Assembly: GCA_902516825.1 (NCBI GenBank)
Contig: CABXZZ010000001.1
Location: forward strand, 43,494-107,493
Direction: 5' to 3'
Length of the DNA: 64,000 nt
From: an uncultured SAR116 cluster alpha proteobacterium
Lineage (GTDB): Bacteria; Pseudomonadota; Alphaproteobacteria; Puniceispirillales; Puniceispirillaceae
A program made the position numbers and the translations under genes. The notes under the pieces are model-generated. The model searched no databases. It had not been told where the DNA came from and saw nothing but the letters and a program-made list of their open reading frames with translations. Below are positions 27,093-38,118 of this stretch, piece after piece. Within the stretch, counting starts at the first letter, position 1. Every line of letters begins with the position of its first letter.

Positions 27093-27566
27093 TCACCGTC
27101 CGTCTTTGGATAAATCCATTAACGAGGTCTTTACTTGCGCGCTAATTTTGCTAAAGTCCATTTTCCCTGCATATTCCTGCTTAAGATATGACATGACCTT
27201 TCCCATATCTTTCACCGAAACTGCGTCAGTTTGCGAAATCGATGCCTCGATTGCATTGACAATTTCATAGTCACCTAATTGCTCTGGCAAAAATTCCTGA
27301 ATTATTTTTATCTCTTTTTCTTCGATCTCAGCAAGTTCCGCTCGCCCAGCATCGCGATACATAGTAGACGATTCGCGACGTTGTTTAATCATCGTTTGTA
27401 ACATACTTAATATCTCGTCATCACCTATGCCTTCAGACACACCATTTCCTCTTGCGGTAATATCTCTATCTTTCAGCGCTGCAGCAATGAGCCTAATTGT
27501 AGACAAAGCAACTTTGTCGCCCGCTTTTAGTGCATTCTTCATGGAACTTGATATCTGCTCTCTCAT
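27093..27566 (-). CDS. GatB/YqeY domain protein
   Basis: 157 residues from the ATG at 27566 (a TTG four codons earlier is in frame). The YqeY fold is recognisable: 'MKNALKAGDKVALSTIRLI', 'AELAEIEEKEIKIIQEFLPE' and 'DMGKVMSYLKQEYAGKMDFS'. It resembles the tail of the amidotransferase subunit GatB and may bind tRNA; its role is not settled. It sits just upstream of dnaG, a common alphaproteobacterial order, and is divergent from carA. Confidence 0.9.
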   Translation of the reverse strand: MREQISSSMKNALKAGDKVALSTIRLIAAALKDRDITARGNGVSEGIGDDEILSMLQTMIKQRRESSTMYRDAGRAELAEIEEKEIKIIQEFLPEQLGDYEIVNAIEASISQTDAVSVKDMGKVMSYLKQEYAGKMDFSKISAQVKTSLMDLSKDGR

Positions 27567-27797
27567 AGGTAAAATCAATCTTTACAGTTTAGGTTAATCG
27601 GGTGATTATTTTTCATTCCATACTAAACGCAAACAAATCTTGCAAGGCTATGTTAAATTTACATGTGATATTCTCAATCATGGCCTTGACCTTCTTATCT
27701 GAGTTTTGTAAAAAGCGAAAGTTTTGCTGATAAAAAAAATTCTTATCGTATTTTATGGAAAAAGAAACATAAAATTCGATTGATATTTAATAGTTAA

Positions 27798-27832
27798 ACC
27801 CCTAAATAGTCACGAATATCCTTTTAAGGGGT
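27798..27832 (+). promoter_or_regulatory. Hairpin covering the carA ribosome binding site
   Basis: ACCCCT (27798-27803) pairs with AGGGGT (27827-27832), and AAA/TTT can extend the stem past one bulged A. The AAGGGG inside the 3' arm (27826-27831) is the only good ribosome binding site for carA (ATG 27846). The stem could therefore limit translation start. No ligand-binding fold is visible. Confidence 0.45.
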
Positions 27833-27845
27833 GTAAAAAAAAATC

Positions 27846-29018
27846 ATGCATAGCGATTTGAATCCTGCCAAAAATGCTCTGTTATTATTAGATAATGGAG
27901 CTGTTTTTTATGGGAATGGGTTCGGTGCTGAAAAAGAATCTGTGGGTGAAATCTGTTTCAATACTTCGATGACCGGCTATCAAGAAATTTTATCTGACCC
28001 TTCCTATGCTGGACAAATTATAAACTTCACATTCCCGCATATTGGAAATGTTGGCACGAACCAGTTAGATGTGGAGACTGATAAGCCATCCGCATTAGGG
28101 CTAATCACTAGAAATCAGATAACCCCTCCCTCTAATTGGCGGAGCACGCAACCCTTTAATCAGTGGCTAGAAACCCATAATTTACCAGGGATAAGCGGCA
28201 TTGATACACGAGCTCTTACTCGCCAGATACGAGATGAAGGCGCCAGAACTGCGTTAATAAGTTATAGAAAAAATGCGGTTTTTGATTTATCAGCAATCGC
28301 TGCAAAAGCATCTGACTGGCCAGGCTTGGAAGGAATGGAGCTTGCCAAGCTGGTAACCCGACTCAACCCGACTAACTGGTCTGGCAGTCTGTTTCGTTTT
28401 GATTTTGAGCACGAACCTGCAAGCAACCACAAAAAAGCATTTCAGTATAAAGTTGTAGCACTCGATTTCGGCGCAAAACATAATATTTTGCGATGTCTTG
28501 AAAGCGCCGGATGCAAAGTTGTGGTGCTACCAGCAGATAGTTCTGCTGACAAAGTTCTTGCTCATAACCCGAATGGAATTTTTTTGTCTAACGGTCCTGG
28601 CGACCCTGCAGCGACAGCTAAATATGCGGGTAGCGAAATTCGTAAACTGGTAGAAACAGGAATACCGATATTTGGTATTTGTATTGGTCATCAATTGCTT
28701 GCGTTGTCATTAGGTGGCAATACCTCAAAAATGGATAAAGGACATAGAGGAGCAAATCATCCAGTGAAAGACCTGAAGACGGGCCAGATAGAGATTACAA
28801 GCCAAAATCACGGTTTTATCGTAAATGAGGAGAGCCTGCCAGATTGTCTGGAAGTTACGCACCGATCTTTGTTTGATGGTAGCGTTGAGGGTCTAAGACA
28901 TAAGAGACTGCCTGTATTTTCGGTTCAATATCACCCTGAATCATCTCCAGGCCCTCACGATTCTCGAAATTTGTTTTACCGTTTTACTTCCCTTATGAAA
29001 AGTGTAGGGAATTTCTGA
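27846..29018 (+). CDS. carA: Carbamoyl-phosphate synthase small subunit CarA
   Basis: 390 residues. The N-terminal CPSase domain ('[20 protein letters not shown]') is followed by a class I glutamine amidotransferase domain with the nucleophile loop '[11 protein letters not shown]' and the His-Glu pair in '[10 protein letters not shown]'. It frees ammonia from glutamine for CarB, feeding pyrimidine and arginine synthesis. It shares one base with the carB start (TGATG). A 266-bp upstream region separates it from the divergent yqeY. Confidence 0.97.
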   Translation: MHSDLNPAKNALLLLDNGAVFYGNGFGAEKESVGEICFNTSMTGYQEILSDPSYAGQIINFTFPHIGNVGTNQLDVETDKPSALGLITRNQITPPSNWRSTQPFNQWLETHNLPGISGIDTRALTRQIRDEGARTALISYRKNAVFDLSAIAAKASDWPGLEGMELAKLVTRLNPTNWSGSLFRFDFEHEPASNHKKAFQYKVVALDFGAKHNILRCLESAGCKVVVLPADSSADKVLAHNPNGIFLSNGPGDPAATAKYAGSEIRKLVETGIPIFGICIGHQLLALSLGGNTSKMDKGHRGANHPVKDLKTGQIEITSQNHGFIVNEESLPDCLEVTHRSLFDGSVEGLRHKRLPVFSVQYHPESSPGPHDSRNLFYRFTSLMKSVGNF

Positions 29019-32000
29019 TGCCAAAACGAAGCGACATATCATCTATACTAATTATTGGCGCCGGCCCTATAATAATTGGGCAAGCCTGTGAGTTTGATTA
29101 TTCAGGAACCCAAGCTTGCAAGGCGCTTAAAGAAGAGGGATATCGAATTATCCTGATAAATTCTAATCCGGCCACTATAATGACTGACCCTGAGATGGCA
29201 GATGCAACTTATATAGAGCCTATAACTCCTGATATGGTTGCCACGATTATTGCAAAAGAGCGTCCAGATGCCATTCTGGCTACAATGGGTGGTCAGACCG
29301 CACTAAACACAGCTTTAAAGTTACATGAAATGGGCGTTCTCGTAAAATACAATGTGGAGCTTATTGGCGCAAAACCAGACTCTATTAAAAAAGCAGAGGA
29401 TCGCTCTTTATTTAGGTTAGCGATGGACTCAATAGGACTTGAATCAGCGCGTTCTAGTACAATAAGTTCAATTGACGAAGCTGAAGATGCTCTTCGACTA
29501 GTTGGCTTGCCTGCAATTATTCGTCCTTCATTTACGCTTGGCGGTGAAGGTGGTGGAATTGCCTACAATAAGGCCGAATATCTGCAGATAGTGGCTGATG
29601 GATTAAGGCTCTCTCCTGTTAGTGAAGTGCTAATTGAGGAATCACTACTTGGCTGGAAAGAGTTTGAGATGGAGGTCGTACGCGACAAAGCAGATAATTG
29701 TATTATTGTTTGCTCAATTGAAAATGTTGATCCGATGGGTGTACATACCGGTGATTCCATTACAGTTGCCCCTGCACTTACCCTAACCGATAAAGAATAC
29801 CAGGTATTACGGAATGCCTCTATTGCTGTTCTACGGGAAATTGGTGTTGATACTGGTGGCTCTAATGTTCAATTTGCTGTATGTCCTGATACGGGCAGAA
29901 TAATTGTAATTGAAATGAACCCAAGAGTGAGCAGATCATCTGCACTTGCTTCAAAAGTAACTGGATTTCCAATTGCTAAAATTGCTGCAAAACTTGCTGT
30001 GGGTTATACATTAGACGAATTAGCCAACGACATAACCAAAGTAACACCCGCCAGCTTTGAGCCAACAATTGATTATATTGTGACCAAAATTCCGCGCTTT
30101 ACTTTTGAAAAATTTAATGGTGCGGAAGAACACTTATCAACATCAATGAAGTCTGTTGGTGAGGCGATGGCTATAGGGCGAAGTTTTCAAGAGAGTCTGC
30201 AAAAGGCTCTTCGCTCACTTGAAACAGGTTTATCCGGTCTTGATGAAATTGAGATGCCGGTTCGAGCAGTAGACATAAGCAAGGATATTTTATATGGATG
30301 GCTTTCTGAGCAAACACCCGACAGAATTTTGAGAATAGCCCAAGCCATGAGAAGTGGCTTGAGCGTGGATGAAATTAATAAAGCTACAAAATGGGATAAA
30401 TGGTTCCTAAACGAAATTGAGTCTTTAATCAAAATCGAAAATCAACTTGCAAATTTTGGGTTCCCCACAAATAAATCAGAGTTAATGTTCTTAAAATCTG
30501 CAGGCTTTCACGATAAAAGGATTGCACAATTAACCGCTGTAAGTGCGCAAACAGCGATGAACAAACGCCACGAACTAGATGTCCATCCAGTTTTTAAGCG
30601 TATTGACACATGTGCAGCAGAATTTGCCTCTGAGACGGCTTATTTTTACTCGACTTATGAAGTTGGCGATGATGCTGAATGTGAGGCACAACCCTCCAAG
30701 CGAGAGAAAATTGCGATATTAGGTGGAGGCCCAAATAGAATTGGTCAAGGAATAGAATTTGATTATTGTTGCGTTCATGCAGCCTACGCTCTTTCTGAAG
30801 CTGGTTATGAGACCATCATGATTAACTGTAATCCAGAGACTATATCAACAGATTATGATACGTCTGATAGGTTGTATTTTGAGCCCCTAACAGGTGAAGA
30901 TACAATTGAAATCTTGCTCAAAGAGCAGGAAAAAGGGACTCTAAAGGGAGTTATTGTCCAGCTAGGAGGGCAAACACCTCTTAAAATTTCAGGAGATCTA
31001 GAGGCTGCCGGCATCCCCATTTTGGGTACAAGCCCAGATTCGATTGACTTGGCAGAAGACAGAAAAAGGTTTCAACAGCTTATAAATCGTTTATCCTTAA
31101 AACAGCCTGAAAATGGAACAGCTACCTCCTTAGATGAAGCAATTGAAATAGCAAAAAATATTGGTTTGCCCTTAGTTATACGACCATCTTATGTTTTAGG
31201 AGGCAGAGCTATGGAGGTTGTCCACCAAATCTCCGAGTTAGAGCGTTATATGCAAAATGCCGTAGAAGTTTCAGGTGAAAACCCTGTGTTGATTGACCGG
31301 TTCATCGAAAACGCAATTGAAGTTGATGTAGATGCTTTATGTGACTCGAAAGATGTTTATATCGCAGGGGTTATGGAACATATTGAGGAGGCGGGCATTC
31401 ATTCTGGTGACTCTGCCTGCTCACTTCCGCCACAAACACTACCCAACGGTATTCTTGAAAAAATTAAAGAACAAACGCGTACCCTTGCATTTGCACTCAA
31501 TGTGGTTGGATTGATGAATGTACAATTTGCTGTGAAGGATGAGGATGTGTATTTGCTTGAAGTCAATCCAAGAGGAAGCAGAACGGTTCCTTTTGTCGCA
31601 AAAGCTACTGGGAATCCAGTAGCAAAAATCGCAGCAAGAATAATGGCCGGAGAAAAATTATCTTCAATCCCCTTGATGACAGCAAAACAGGAACACGTGG
31701 CTGTAAAAGAGGCTGTTTTCCCGTTTGCACGTTTTCCCGGTGTTGATGTGTTTCTTGGCCCTGAAATGAAATCAACCGGTGAAGTAATGGGTATTGATGA
31801 GGAGTTCGGCATCGCATTCGCTAAAAGCCAATTAGGGGCAGGTTTATATTTGCCTACTTCTGGGACGGTATTTATTTCGATTAAAGATGCTGATAAACCT
31901 GCTTTTGTTGAGATTTGTTATTCACTTATAAAATCTGGTTTGAAAATCTTGGCGACAGATGGAACAACCAAATATCTGAATGAAGCTGGTATACCTGCTA

Positions 32001-32266
32001 GGAGAGTTAACAAGGTTCTTGAGGGGCGGCCACATGCCGTAGATGCCATGCTTTCTGGTGAGATAGACCTTGTTTTTAATACCGCCCACGGTGTTTCATC
32101 TATCCAAGACAGCTTATCACTAAGACAAACAGCGCTTACCAATAAAATCCCATATTATACAACTGTATCAGGTAGTAGAGCAGCTGCTGCGGCTATTCGT
32201 GCATTGCAAACAACCAAACTTTCTGCAAAATCTATTCAAGATCATTTGCAATTAGTAAGTAGCTAA
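29018..32266 (+). CDS. carB: Carbamoyl-phosphate synthase large subunit CarB
   Basis: 1082 residues, full length. The two homologous ATP-grasp halves start '[20 protein letters not shown]' and '[20 protein letters not shown]', each with its own ATP site ('[14 protein letters not shown]', '[13 protein letters not shown]'). The C-terminal MGS-like allosteric domain follows ('[10 protein letters not shown]', '[10 protein letters not shown]'). It makes carbamoyl phosphate from bicarbonate, ammonia and two ATP. Confidence 0.98.
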   Translation: MPKRSDISSILIIGAGPIIIGQACEFDYSGTQACKALKEEGYRIILINSNPATIMTDPEMADATYIEPITPDMVATIIAKERPDAILATMGGQTALNTALKLHEMGVLVKYNVELIGAKPDSIKKAEDRSLFRLAMDSIGLESARSSTISSIDEAEDALRLVGLPAIIRPSFTLGGEGGGIAYNKAEYLQIVADGLRLSPVSEVLIEESLLGWKEFEMEVVRDKADNCIIVCSIENVDPMGVHTGDSITVAPALTLTDKEYQVLRNASIAVLREIGVDTGGSNVQFAVCPDTGRIIVIEMNPRVSRSSALASKVTGFPIAKIAAKLAVGYTLDELANDITKVTPASFEPTIDYIVTKIPRFTFEKFNGAEEHLSTSMKSVGEAMAIGRSFQESLQKALRSLETGLSGLDEIEMPVRAVDISKDILYGWLSEQTPDRILRIAQAMRSGLSVDEINKATKWDKWFLNEIESLIKIENQLANFGFPTNKSELMFLKSAGFHDKRIAQLTAVSAQTAMNKRHELDVHPVFKRIDTCAAEFASETAYFYSTYEVGDDAECEAQPSKREKIAILGGGPNRIGQGIEFDYCCVHAAYALSEAGYETIMINCNPETISTDYDTSDRLYFEPLTGEDTIEILLKEQEKGTLKGVIVQLGGQTPLKISGDLEAAGIPILGTSPDSIDLAEDRKRFQQLINRLSLKQPENGTATSLDEAIEIAKNIGLPLVIRPSYVLGGRAMEVVHQISELERYMQNAVEVSGENPVLIDRFIENAIEVDVDALCDSKDVYIAGVMEHIEEAGIHSGDSACSLPPQTLPNGILEKIKEQTRTLAFALNVVGLMNVQFAVKDEDVYLLEVNPRGSRTVPFVAKATGNPVAKIAARIMAGEKLSSIPLMTAKQEHVAVKEAVFPFARFPGVDVFLGPEMKSTGEVMGIDEEFGIAFAKSQLGAGLYLPTSGTVFISIKDADKPAFVEICYSLIKSGLKILATDGTTKYLNEAGIPARRVNKVLEGRPHAVDAMLSGEIDLVFNTAHGVSSIQDSLSLRQTALTNKIPYYTTVSGSRAAAAAIRALQTTKLSAKSIQDHLQLVSS

Positions 32267-32357
32267 AAAGACACAAAGCCTAGACGATTAAATTGAATCA
32301 CTTTAGTATGATTATTTTAATGTCGGTACTATATTCCAAAGTGATAAGAGGCCTAAT

Positions 32358-32840
32358 ATGGAAAAAATTCCATTTACGCAAGGTGGATTGGACAAAACAA
32401 AGTCAGAATTGCACCAGCTTAAAAATGTTGAAAGACAACAAGTTATTCGTGCAATTGCGGATGCAAGAGAACATGGTGATTTGTCCGAAAACGCTGAATA
32501 TCATGCCGCTCGTGAACGTCAATCTTTTATTGAGGGTCGAATCAAAGAGCTAGAAGATGTGACAAGTCGTGCTGAAGTAATTGATGCCAGCAGAATAACG
32601 GGCAAGACGGTCACATTCGGAGTTACGGTTGTTATTATAGATGAACTTACAGATGTGAAGTATAGCTACTCTATCGTTGGTCCATATGAAGCGAAACTTG
32701 AAGATCGGAAAATCTCAACTGCTTCCCCAATCGCTAAAGGTCTAATCGGCAAGCAAGTTGGAGATTCTGTTGAAGTCCAGACCCCACGTGGTCCGCATCC
32801 TTATGAAATTTTATCCATCAGCGTTTACGATGGTAATTAA
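32358..32840 (+). CDS. greA: Transcription elongation factor GreA
   Basis: 160 residues. The N-terminal coiled coil has the catalytic-tip acidic motif in 'REHGDLSENAEYHAARERQ'. The FKBP-like C-terminal domain ends 'SPIAKGLIGKQVGDSVEVQT'. GreA stimulates transcript cleavage in backtracked RNA polymerase. It follows carB at 91 bp, the conserved alphaproteobacterial order. Confidence 0.97.
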   Translation: MEKIPFTQGGLDKTKSELHQLKNVERQQVIRAIADAREHGDLSENAEYHAARERQSFIEGRIKELEDVTSRAEVIDASRITGKTVTFGVTVVIIDELTDVKYSYSIVGPYEAKLEDRKISTASPIAKGLIGKQVGDSVEVQTPRGPHPYEILSISVYDGN

Positions 32841-32877
32841 AAAAAACCTGTTGGCTTTTAGTTTTTAGTTAAATTAT

Positions 32878-33354
32878 CTAATCCTTCAAAGGAACGCCAG
32901 GCAAATCTTTTTCAGACCTTATTGAAAGAGCTGATTTAACGTGGCTTACATTAGGCGCGGGTGTAAGCTTACTTGTAAGAAACTTCTGAAAATCATCCCA
33001 ATCAGTCGATACAATTTTCAGCAAGAAATCAATTTCTCCCATAAGCATATGGCATTCTCTTACCTCTTCCCAGCTTGCAACCATCTCCTCAAATTTCTTT
33101 AAATCTGCTTCTGCCTGACTAGTAAGCCCCACAAAAGCAAAAACAGTGACAGTATATCCTACTGATTCGGGGTCTATTTCAGCGTTGTAGCCAAGGATTA
33201 TACCGGCATCTTCAAGAGCACGCACACGCCGTAAACATGGAGGCGCAGATATCCCAGCATTCTTAGCAAGCTCTACATTGCTTAATCTCCCATTTTTTTG
33301 AAGATCATACAAAATTTGTCTATCAACTTTATCTATCTTGTGCTTTTTTACCAT
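32878..33354 (-). CDS. Lrp/AsnC-family transcription regulator
   Basis: 158 residues. The N-terminal helix-turn-helix ('DRQILYDLQKNGRLSNVELA', 'AGISAPPCLRRVRALEDAGI') and the RAM ligand domain ('VRECHMLMGEIDFLLKIV') are complete. Lrp-type proteins form octamers that sense amino acids. It is convergent with greA and divergent from the ELM1-like gene (112-bp gap). The target is unknown. Confidence 0.95.
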   Translation of the reverse strand: MVKKHKIDKVDRQILYDLQKNGRLSNVELAKNAGISAPPCLRRVRALEDAGIILGYNAEIDPESVGYTVTVFAFVGLTSQAEADLKKFEEMVASWEEVRECHMLMGEIDFLLKIVSTDWDDFQKFLTSKLTPAPNVSHVKSALSIRSEKDLPGVPLKD

Positions 33355-33466
33355 AAACTTAATCCCTGTTTGATTTTCAAATCATAAATAGTTAAACCAG
33401 TTCACGCAAGAATATTACAAAATTGAGTGTAAATTTGTTTACTAGAACAAAAGTTAGTGAAAAAAC

Positions 33467-34450
33467 ATGTCTGACAACAGCAAAGTAAAATCATGTTGGA
33501 TTGTAACAGATGGAACTACCGGCATGCTAAAACAGTCCATCGCTGTTGCAAAATCCTTGAATATTGAGCCTGCTATACTGCAGGCAGTTCCAACGCCAAT
33601 TCTGCGATTATTTCCAACTCTTGCCAAAATACCCACTTGGAGACTTACAATGGGTCGCAGCCCAAGCTGGATAAAAGGACCTTTCCCTGATTATATTATT
33701 AGCTGTGGGCGCAGGATGGCTGGATTATCAATTGGTTTGCGCCGAATATCGAAAGGTAGAAGTAAAACTATTCATATACAAGATCCACGCATTTCACCTG
33801 ATAATTTTGATGTGCTGGTTGTACCATCCCATGATAGAATAGCAGCTTTGGAAAAGAACTTTTCTAATCTTGTAATTTCTACAGGCTCATTAAGCTGGCT
33901 TGTTAAAAAACAGATACTGGCAGGTAAATCAAATATGGTTGAACGCTTTGGGCCGTTAGATACCCCCCAAATAGTAGTAATGCTTGGGGGAAATAATAAG
34001 CGCTATAGTCTATCCTCTTCCATTATTGACAAAGTGGCTCATAACATAATTGACTATGCGCGACGAAACAATTCAAGACTTATCATCATCCCCTCTCGGC
34101 GCACACCGAAAAAAGCACGAATGCTCTTCGAAAAACTTGATGAAGAAAAAAAACATATTTTCTGGGATGGTGAGCACGGAAACCCGTATCCTGACATTTT
34201 CTCTATCGCAGATGAAATTATTGTAACTTCAGATTCTGTAAACATGGTCACTGAGGCGTGCCTTCTTGGAAAGCCAGTTATTATTGCTCATTGGGGGCAA
34301 GAGCATGGAAGGCTTGCTAAATTTCATGAAATAATGAATGATCGTGGTTTCACAAGACCGCTTTCACAAACAGAAGAGCTGTTTGAGCCGAAAATACTTA
34401 ATCAGATGCCTCATATTGCAAGGAAAATAAATGCCATTTTAGATAGATGA
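33467..34450 (+). CDS. ELM1/GtrOC1-family putative glycosyltransferase
   Basis: 327 residues. It matches the mitochondrial-fission ELM1 family (PF06258, DUF1022) found across alphaproteobacteria: 'SCWIVTDGTTGMLKQSIAVA', 'IIPSRRTPKKARMLFEKL', and 'DEIIVTSDSVNMVTEACLLG', the last typical of GT-B sugar-nucleotide sites. Bacterial members are thought to act in surface polysaccharide or outer-membrane work; the reaction is not established. Confidence 0.85.
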   Translation: MSDNSKVKSCWIVTDGTTGMLKQSIAVAKSLNIEPAILQAVPTPILRLFPTLAKIPTWRLTMGRSPSWIKGPFPDYIISCGRRMAGLSIGLRRISKGRSKTIHIQDPRISPDNFDVLVVPSHDRIAALEKNFSNLVISTGSLSWLVKKQILAGKSNMVERFGPLDTPQIVVMLGGNNKRYSLSSSIIDKVAHNIIDYARRNNSRLIIIPSRRTPKKARMLFEKLDEEKKHIFWDGEHGNPYPDIFSIADEIIVTSDSVNMVTEACLLGKPVIIAHWGQEHGRLAKFHEIMNDRGFTRPLSQTEELFEPKILNQMPHIARKINAILDR

Positions 34451-34678
34451 GCTTTAATAATACCTATTCATATAAAGTTTGTTATGCTGGTAATCTTTGA
34501 ATATCTTGCTAGTATTTGATGTCTAATAATCTCTTTCAAAAATACCTCTCAGATGCTAGACTTAATCTTTGTTAAGCATGATTAGCTTTGTGAGAAGCGC
34601 ATTTGAATAAAAAACACGACTCTGGGTTTCAAATTTGGGTAAAAATTTTTCTCAAATTGATATTGAACTGACCAGATA

Positions 34679-35620
34679 ATGATTATTTCCATTTTAATGC
34701 TTGCAAGTGGTCTTATTATATTGCTAACTGCTGCTCATGTTATAATCCCAGGCACGATATCGGTAGCCTATTATTTTCGTGTTCCTGCGAATGTTTTGGC
34801 TGTTCTTTTAATCGCAGCTGGAACTTCCGCCCCTGAATTAATAGTTGCAATACAGGCTGGCTTGAACGGGACGCCTCAGATTGTTTGGGGAAATATCGTT
34901 GGCTCAAACATTACCAATATCTTAGTCGTCTTAAGCATCGCTGGTTTGTTTTTTCCAATTGCCACAACCGATAATGCAACAAAAAGAGATATGATAATTT
35001 TGTTGTCTATCAGTGCTATTATAACGATATCAACCTATAATTTTTTTTCTCTCCCACTATTAGTCAGCATCCTATTAATTATAATTCTTGCTTTTTATAC
35101 ACTATTTTTAGTTCGGTTAAAACCAGATGAAGAGGAAGCGGAAAAAAACACTGAAGACAGTAAACTGTCATTTAAGCGCTCACTAATATATTGTGTTGCT
35201 GGCATCGCTGGCCTTGTACTTGGAGCCGATTTGATGGTAGACGCAGCTGTTGAACTTGCGGTTAAACTTTCCATCTCAAAAACCGTAATCGGACTAACCA
35301 TTATTGCATTTGGAACGTCTCTTCCAGAAATAGCAGCTGCAATTGCGAGTTTGTTCCACCGAAGAATTGATATGGCACTCGGAAGTATTATTGGCTCCAA
35401 CATATTCAACATTGTTGCAGGATTGGGTATCACTCGGCTTGTAAGTGAACTTCCAGTAACAAACGAAATTCTGGTAACTGGAATGCCAATAATGATTTTA
35501 TCAACTCTAATATTAGCACTGTTGATTTTTTTAAAACAGCCATTAGGAAAGATTATAAGCATCTGTTTTTTAGTAATTTATTGCTTGTTTTTATGGCTAA
35601 ACTTGGCCATTGGTATTTAA
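34679..35620 (+). CDS. Calcium/sodium antiporter, CaCA family (YrbG-like)
   Basis: 313 residues in two inverted halves of about five membrane segments. Each half has its alpha repeat: GTSAPEL with 'GNIVGSNITNILVVL', and GTSLPEI with 'GSIIGSNIFNIVAGLG'. These motifs form the ion site. The acidic linker at about 140-165 separates the halves. It probably exports Ca2+ in exchange for Na+ or H+ at the inner membrane. The 228 bp upstream contain no gene or clear signal. Confidence 0.93.
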   Translation: MIISILMLASGLIILLTAAHVIIPGTISVAYYFRVPANVLAVLLIAAGTSAPELIVAIQAGLNGTPQIVWGNIVGSNITNILVVLSIAGLFFPIATTDNATKRDMIILLSISAIITISTYNFFSLPLLVSILLIIILAFYTLFLVRLKPDEEEAEKNTEDSKLSFKRSLIYCVAGIAGLVLGADLMVDAAVELAVKLSISKTVIGLTIIAFGTSLPEIAAAIASLFHRRIDMALGSIIGSNIFNIVAGLGITRLVSELPVTNEILVTGMPIMILSTLILALLIFLKQPLGKIISICFLVIYCLFLWLNLAIGI

Positions 35621-35741
35621 AAATACCCATATGTATATACTATTTTTAAAAAATATCTGTTTAAAACAAAAAGTTGTTCACATCTATAAATACAAATTAC
35701 AAATATGTTATAATTTGTTACTTTTTTTTAAGCACACCTTC

Positions 35742-35771
35742 TTGACAAGACTTAACTATCTGTTTTATATA
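35742..35771 (+). promoter_or_regulatory. Possible sigma-70 promoter upstream of uvrC
   Basis: TTGACA (35742-35747) and TATATA (35766-35771) are separated by 18 bp. It would make a leader of roughly 280 nt before uvrC, or a separate short RNA crossing the DnaA-box cluster. The -10 match is only 4 of 6. Confidence 0.35.
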
Positions 35772-35851
35772 ACTTTATTATTGTTGCCTAATATTTAAGC
35801 AAACAAGTTAAAATGCCTTATTTCTGCGGTTTATTGGAGTAAAAAACATTC

Positions 35852-35960
35852 TTATCAACAACCTTATCCACAGCTAAAGTGGATAAAAACAGTGACACCA
35901 TTTTAAATTCTGATTCGCCTATTAATTGCTTTGAAATAATCGACGAGACTCAGTTGATAA
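35852..35960 (+). other. DnaA-box cluster in an AT-rich intergenic region (possible oriC or DnaA-regulated site)
   Basis: The 438-bp gene-free gap between the antiporter and uvrC holds four sites: TTATCAACA (35852-35860), the perfect box TTATCCACA (35864-35872), then TTATCCACT (35878-35886) and TTATCAACT (35952-35960) on the minus strand. To the left, 35621-35850 is very AT-rich with long T and A runs, as a DNA-unwinding element would be. The same layout would also suit a DnaA-controlled promoter. No other gene is seen in the gap. Confidence 0.4.
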
Positions 35961-36058
35961 AAGAGGGAAATTATAAAATTAATTAAGAAAGTTACATACT
36001 GTATTGAAAACGAAATATTTTATTAATATTGCATTTGCAATCATCTATGAGGTCTAAG

Positions 36059-37939
36059 ATGTCGCCTGAAATAATAGAGGTCAAGAGTGGATTAGACTAT
36101 ATAAAGAGTCAGGTTAAACACTTGCCGAAAAAGCCGGGTGTATACCGAATGTTCGATTCAGATGGGCAAGCTCTTTATGTGGGCAAGGCAAAATGGCTTT
36201 CTTCCAGAGTGACAAGCTACACACATCCAAACAGACTAACAAATAGGCTTCTTCGGATGGTTGCAGAAACACGACATCTTGAAATTACAGTTACCCACTC
36301 AGAAGTTGAGGCCTTACTGTTAGAGGCTAATCTAATCAAAAAACTCAAACCTCGTTATAATATCTTGCTTAAAGATGATAAAAGTTTTGCCTATATAATG
36401 GTAACTGAAGACCACGAGTTCCCACAATTAACAAAACATAGGGGAATACAGCGAAAGGCTGCTAGCTATTATGGTCCATTTGCATCTGCGAGGTCTGTAA
36501 ATAAAACACTAACATCATTATCGCGTGCTTTTTTATTACGTAATTGCAGTGATTCCTTCTTCACTTCAAGGACACGACCTTGTCTGCAATATCAGATAAA
36601 GAGGTGCACTGCCCCATGTGTGGACAAGGTAACTAAAACTGAATATGGGAAACAAGTAATAGCGGCAAAGCAATTTCTATCCGGTTATTCTGGTAAGGTA
36701 CAGCACGACTACGCAACACAAATGCAAAATGCATCTGATGCGTTGAAGTTCGAAACGGCAGCTATCTGGCGAAATCGTATCAAAGCGCTTACCGCCATTC
36801 AGGCAAATCAAGATATTAATCTTAAATCTCTGAAGGAGGCTGATATAATTGCAGCCTCCATTTCTGGCGGCATATGCTGCGTTCAGGTCTTTTTTGTCCG
36901 GAACGCAAGCAATTATGGTAACACGGCATTCTTTCCCAGGACAAACGCCTCTGAGGAAATAAAATCAGTTCTCACTGCTTTCATTGGACAGTTTTATAGT
37001 AACAAAATCCCGGCCAGCTTAATTCTGGTAAGTGAGCTTCCTAATGAAGTCGAATTGCTAGAATCTGCCTTATCAAAACAGTCTGAGAGTAAAATTGAGA
37101 TCTCAAAACCAGAGCGTGGCGACAGACGGAAAATAATGACTATGGCGGTAAAAAATGCCGAAGAGGCAATAGCACGCAAGCTTGCCGACACAGCCTCTCA
37201 GCGCATATTACTAGATGAGCTAACCGATATATTGAAGCTTGACAAGCCCCCTCGTCGCATAGAAATATATGATAACTCACACTTTCAAGGCGTATTTCCT
37301 GTAGGTGCAATGGTTGTAGCTACGCCTGATGGGTTTGTGAAATCTTCTTATCGAAAATTTAATATGCGAAATGAAGGTAAATATCCCGTCCAAGATGGCG
37401 ATGATTTCGCCATGATGAGGCAGATGATATTTCGACGCTTTGATCGAGCACTGAAAATTGATCCTAATCGTGAGACTGCTAATTGGCCAGATCTTTTGTT
37501 GATCGATGGTGGCAAAGGACAAATCAATGCTGTATATGAAGTATTATACGAACTTGGAATTGAGGACATAACAGCGATTGGTGTTTCAAAAGGACCCGAT
37601 AGAAACGCGGGAAGAGAGCAGTTCCATAAAAGAGGCGAGGAAAGTTTTACCCTGCAACCAGATAGCCCAGCCATGCATTATCTACAGCGGTTGAGAGATG
37701 AAGCACATCGATTTGCTATAGGTAGTCATCGTACACAACATGCTAAAGCGCAGTTCAAAAATCCTTTAGATAATGTGCCAGGTATCGGATCTAAACGAAA
37801 AAAAGCACTCCTTAACCATTTTGGATCTGCGCGCTCTATCACCGTTGCAGGTATTAAGGATTTAAAAGCAGTTGATGGGATATCTGCAAACATCGCCCAA
37901 CAAATATATGACTGGTTCCATAGCCAGGATAAAAGATAA
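36059..37939 (+). CDS. uvrC: UvrABC excinuclease subunit C
   Basis: 626 residues from an ATG preceded by GAGG (36049-36052); a TTG at 36029 is also in frame. The GIY-YIG nuclease ('KPGVYRMFDSDGQALYVGKA'), UvrB-binding helices, the RNase H-like 3' endonuclease domain ('IEIYDNSHFQG', 'LLIDGGKGQINAVYEVL') and C-terminal tandem HhH ('VPGIGSKRKKALLNHFG') are all present. It makes both cuts in nucleotide excision repair. No clear LexA site precedes it. Confidence 0.97.
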   Translation: MSPEIIEVKSGLDYIKSQVKHLPKKPGVYRMFDSDGQALYVGKAKWLSSRVTSYTHPNRLTNRLLRMVAETRHLEITVTHSEVEALLLEANLIKKLKPRYNILLKDDKSFAYIMVTEDHEFPQLTKHRGIQRKAASYYGPFASARSVNKTLTSLSRAFLLRNCSDSFFTSRTRPCLQYQIKRCTAPCVDKVTKTEYGKQVIAAKQFLSGYSGKVQHDYATQMQNASDALKFETAAIWRNRIKALTAIQANQDINLKSLKEADIIAASISGGICCVQVFFVRNASNYGNTAFFPRTNASEEIKSVLTAFIGQFYSNKIPASLILVSELPNEVELLESALSKQSESKIEISKPERGDRRKIMTMAVKNAEEAIARKLADTASQRILLDELTDILKLDKPPRRIEIYDNSHFQGVFPVGAMVVATPDGFVKSSYRKFNMRNEGKYPVQDGDDFAMMRQMIFRRFDRALKIDPNRETANWPDLLLIDGGKGQINAVYEVLYELGIEDITAIGVSKGPDRNAGREQFHKRGEESFTLQPDSPAMHYLQRLRDEAHRFAIGSHRTQHAKAQFKNPLDNVPGIGSKRKKALLNHFGSARSITVAGIKDLKAVDGISANIAQQIYDWFHSQDKR

Positions 37940-38118
37940 TTCAAAAGATATTTTGTACCATCATGATTATCTTTAATTATAATTTATCACTCTTTCTAAT
38001 CGGCTATTTTACGCCATTGAAGAAGATAACCTGTTATGAGATGATATGAAAAAGCGCGAGTAGCATTATTAGCTAAACTAAGTAATAACACTCTTTATGT
38101 TTTTTTTCTGAGAGAGAA

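Noticed and set aside
31399-31812. 137-codon frame on the minus strand
   Set aside because: Shadow of the highly conserved carB frame.
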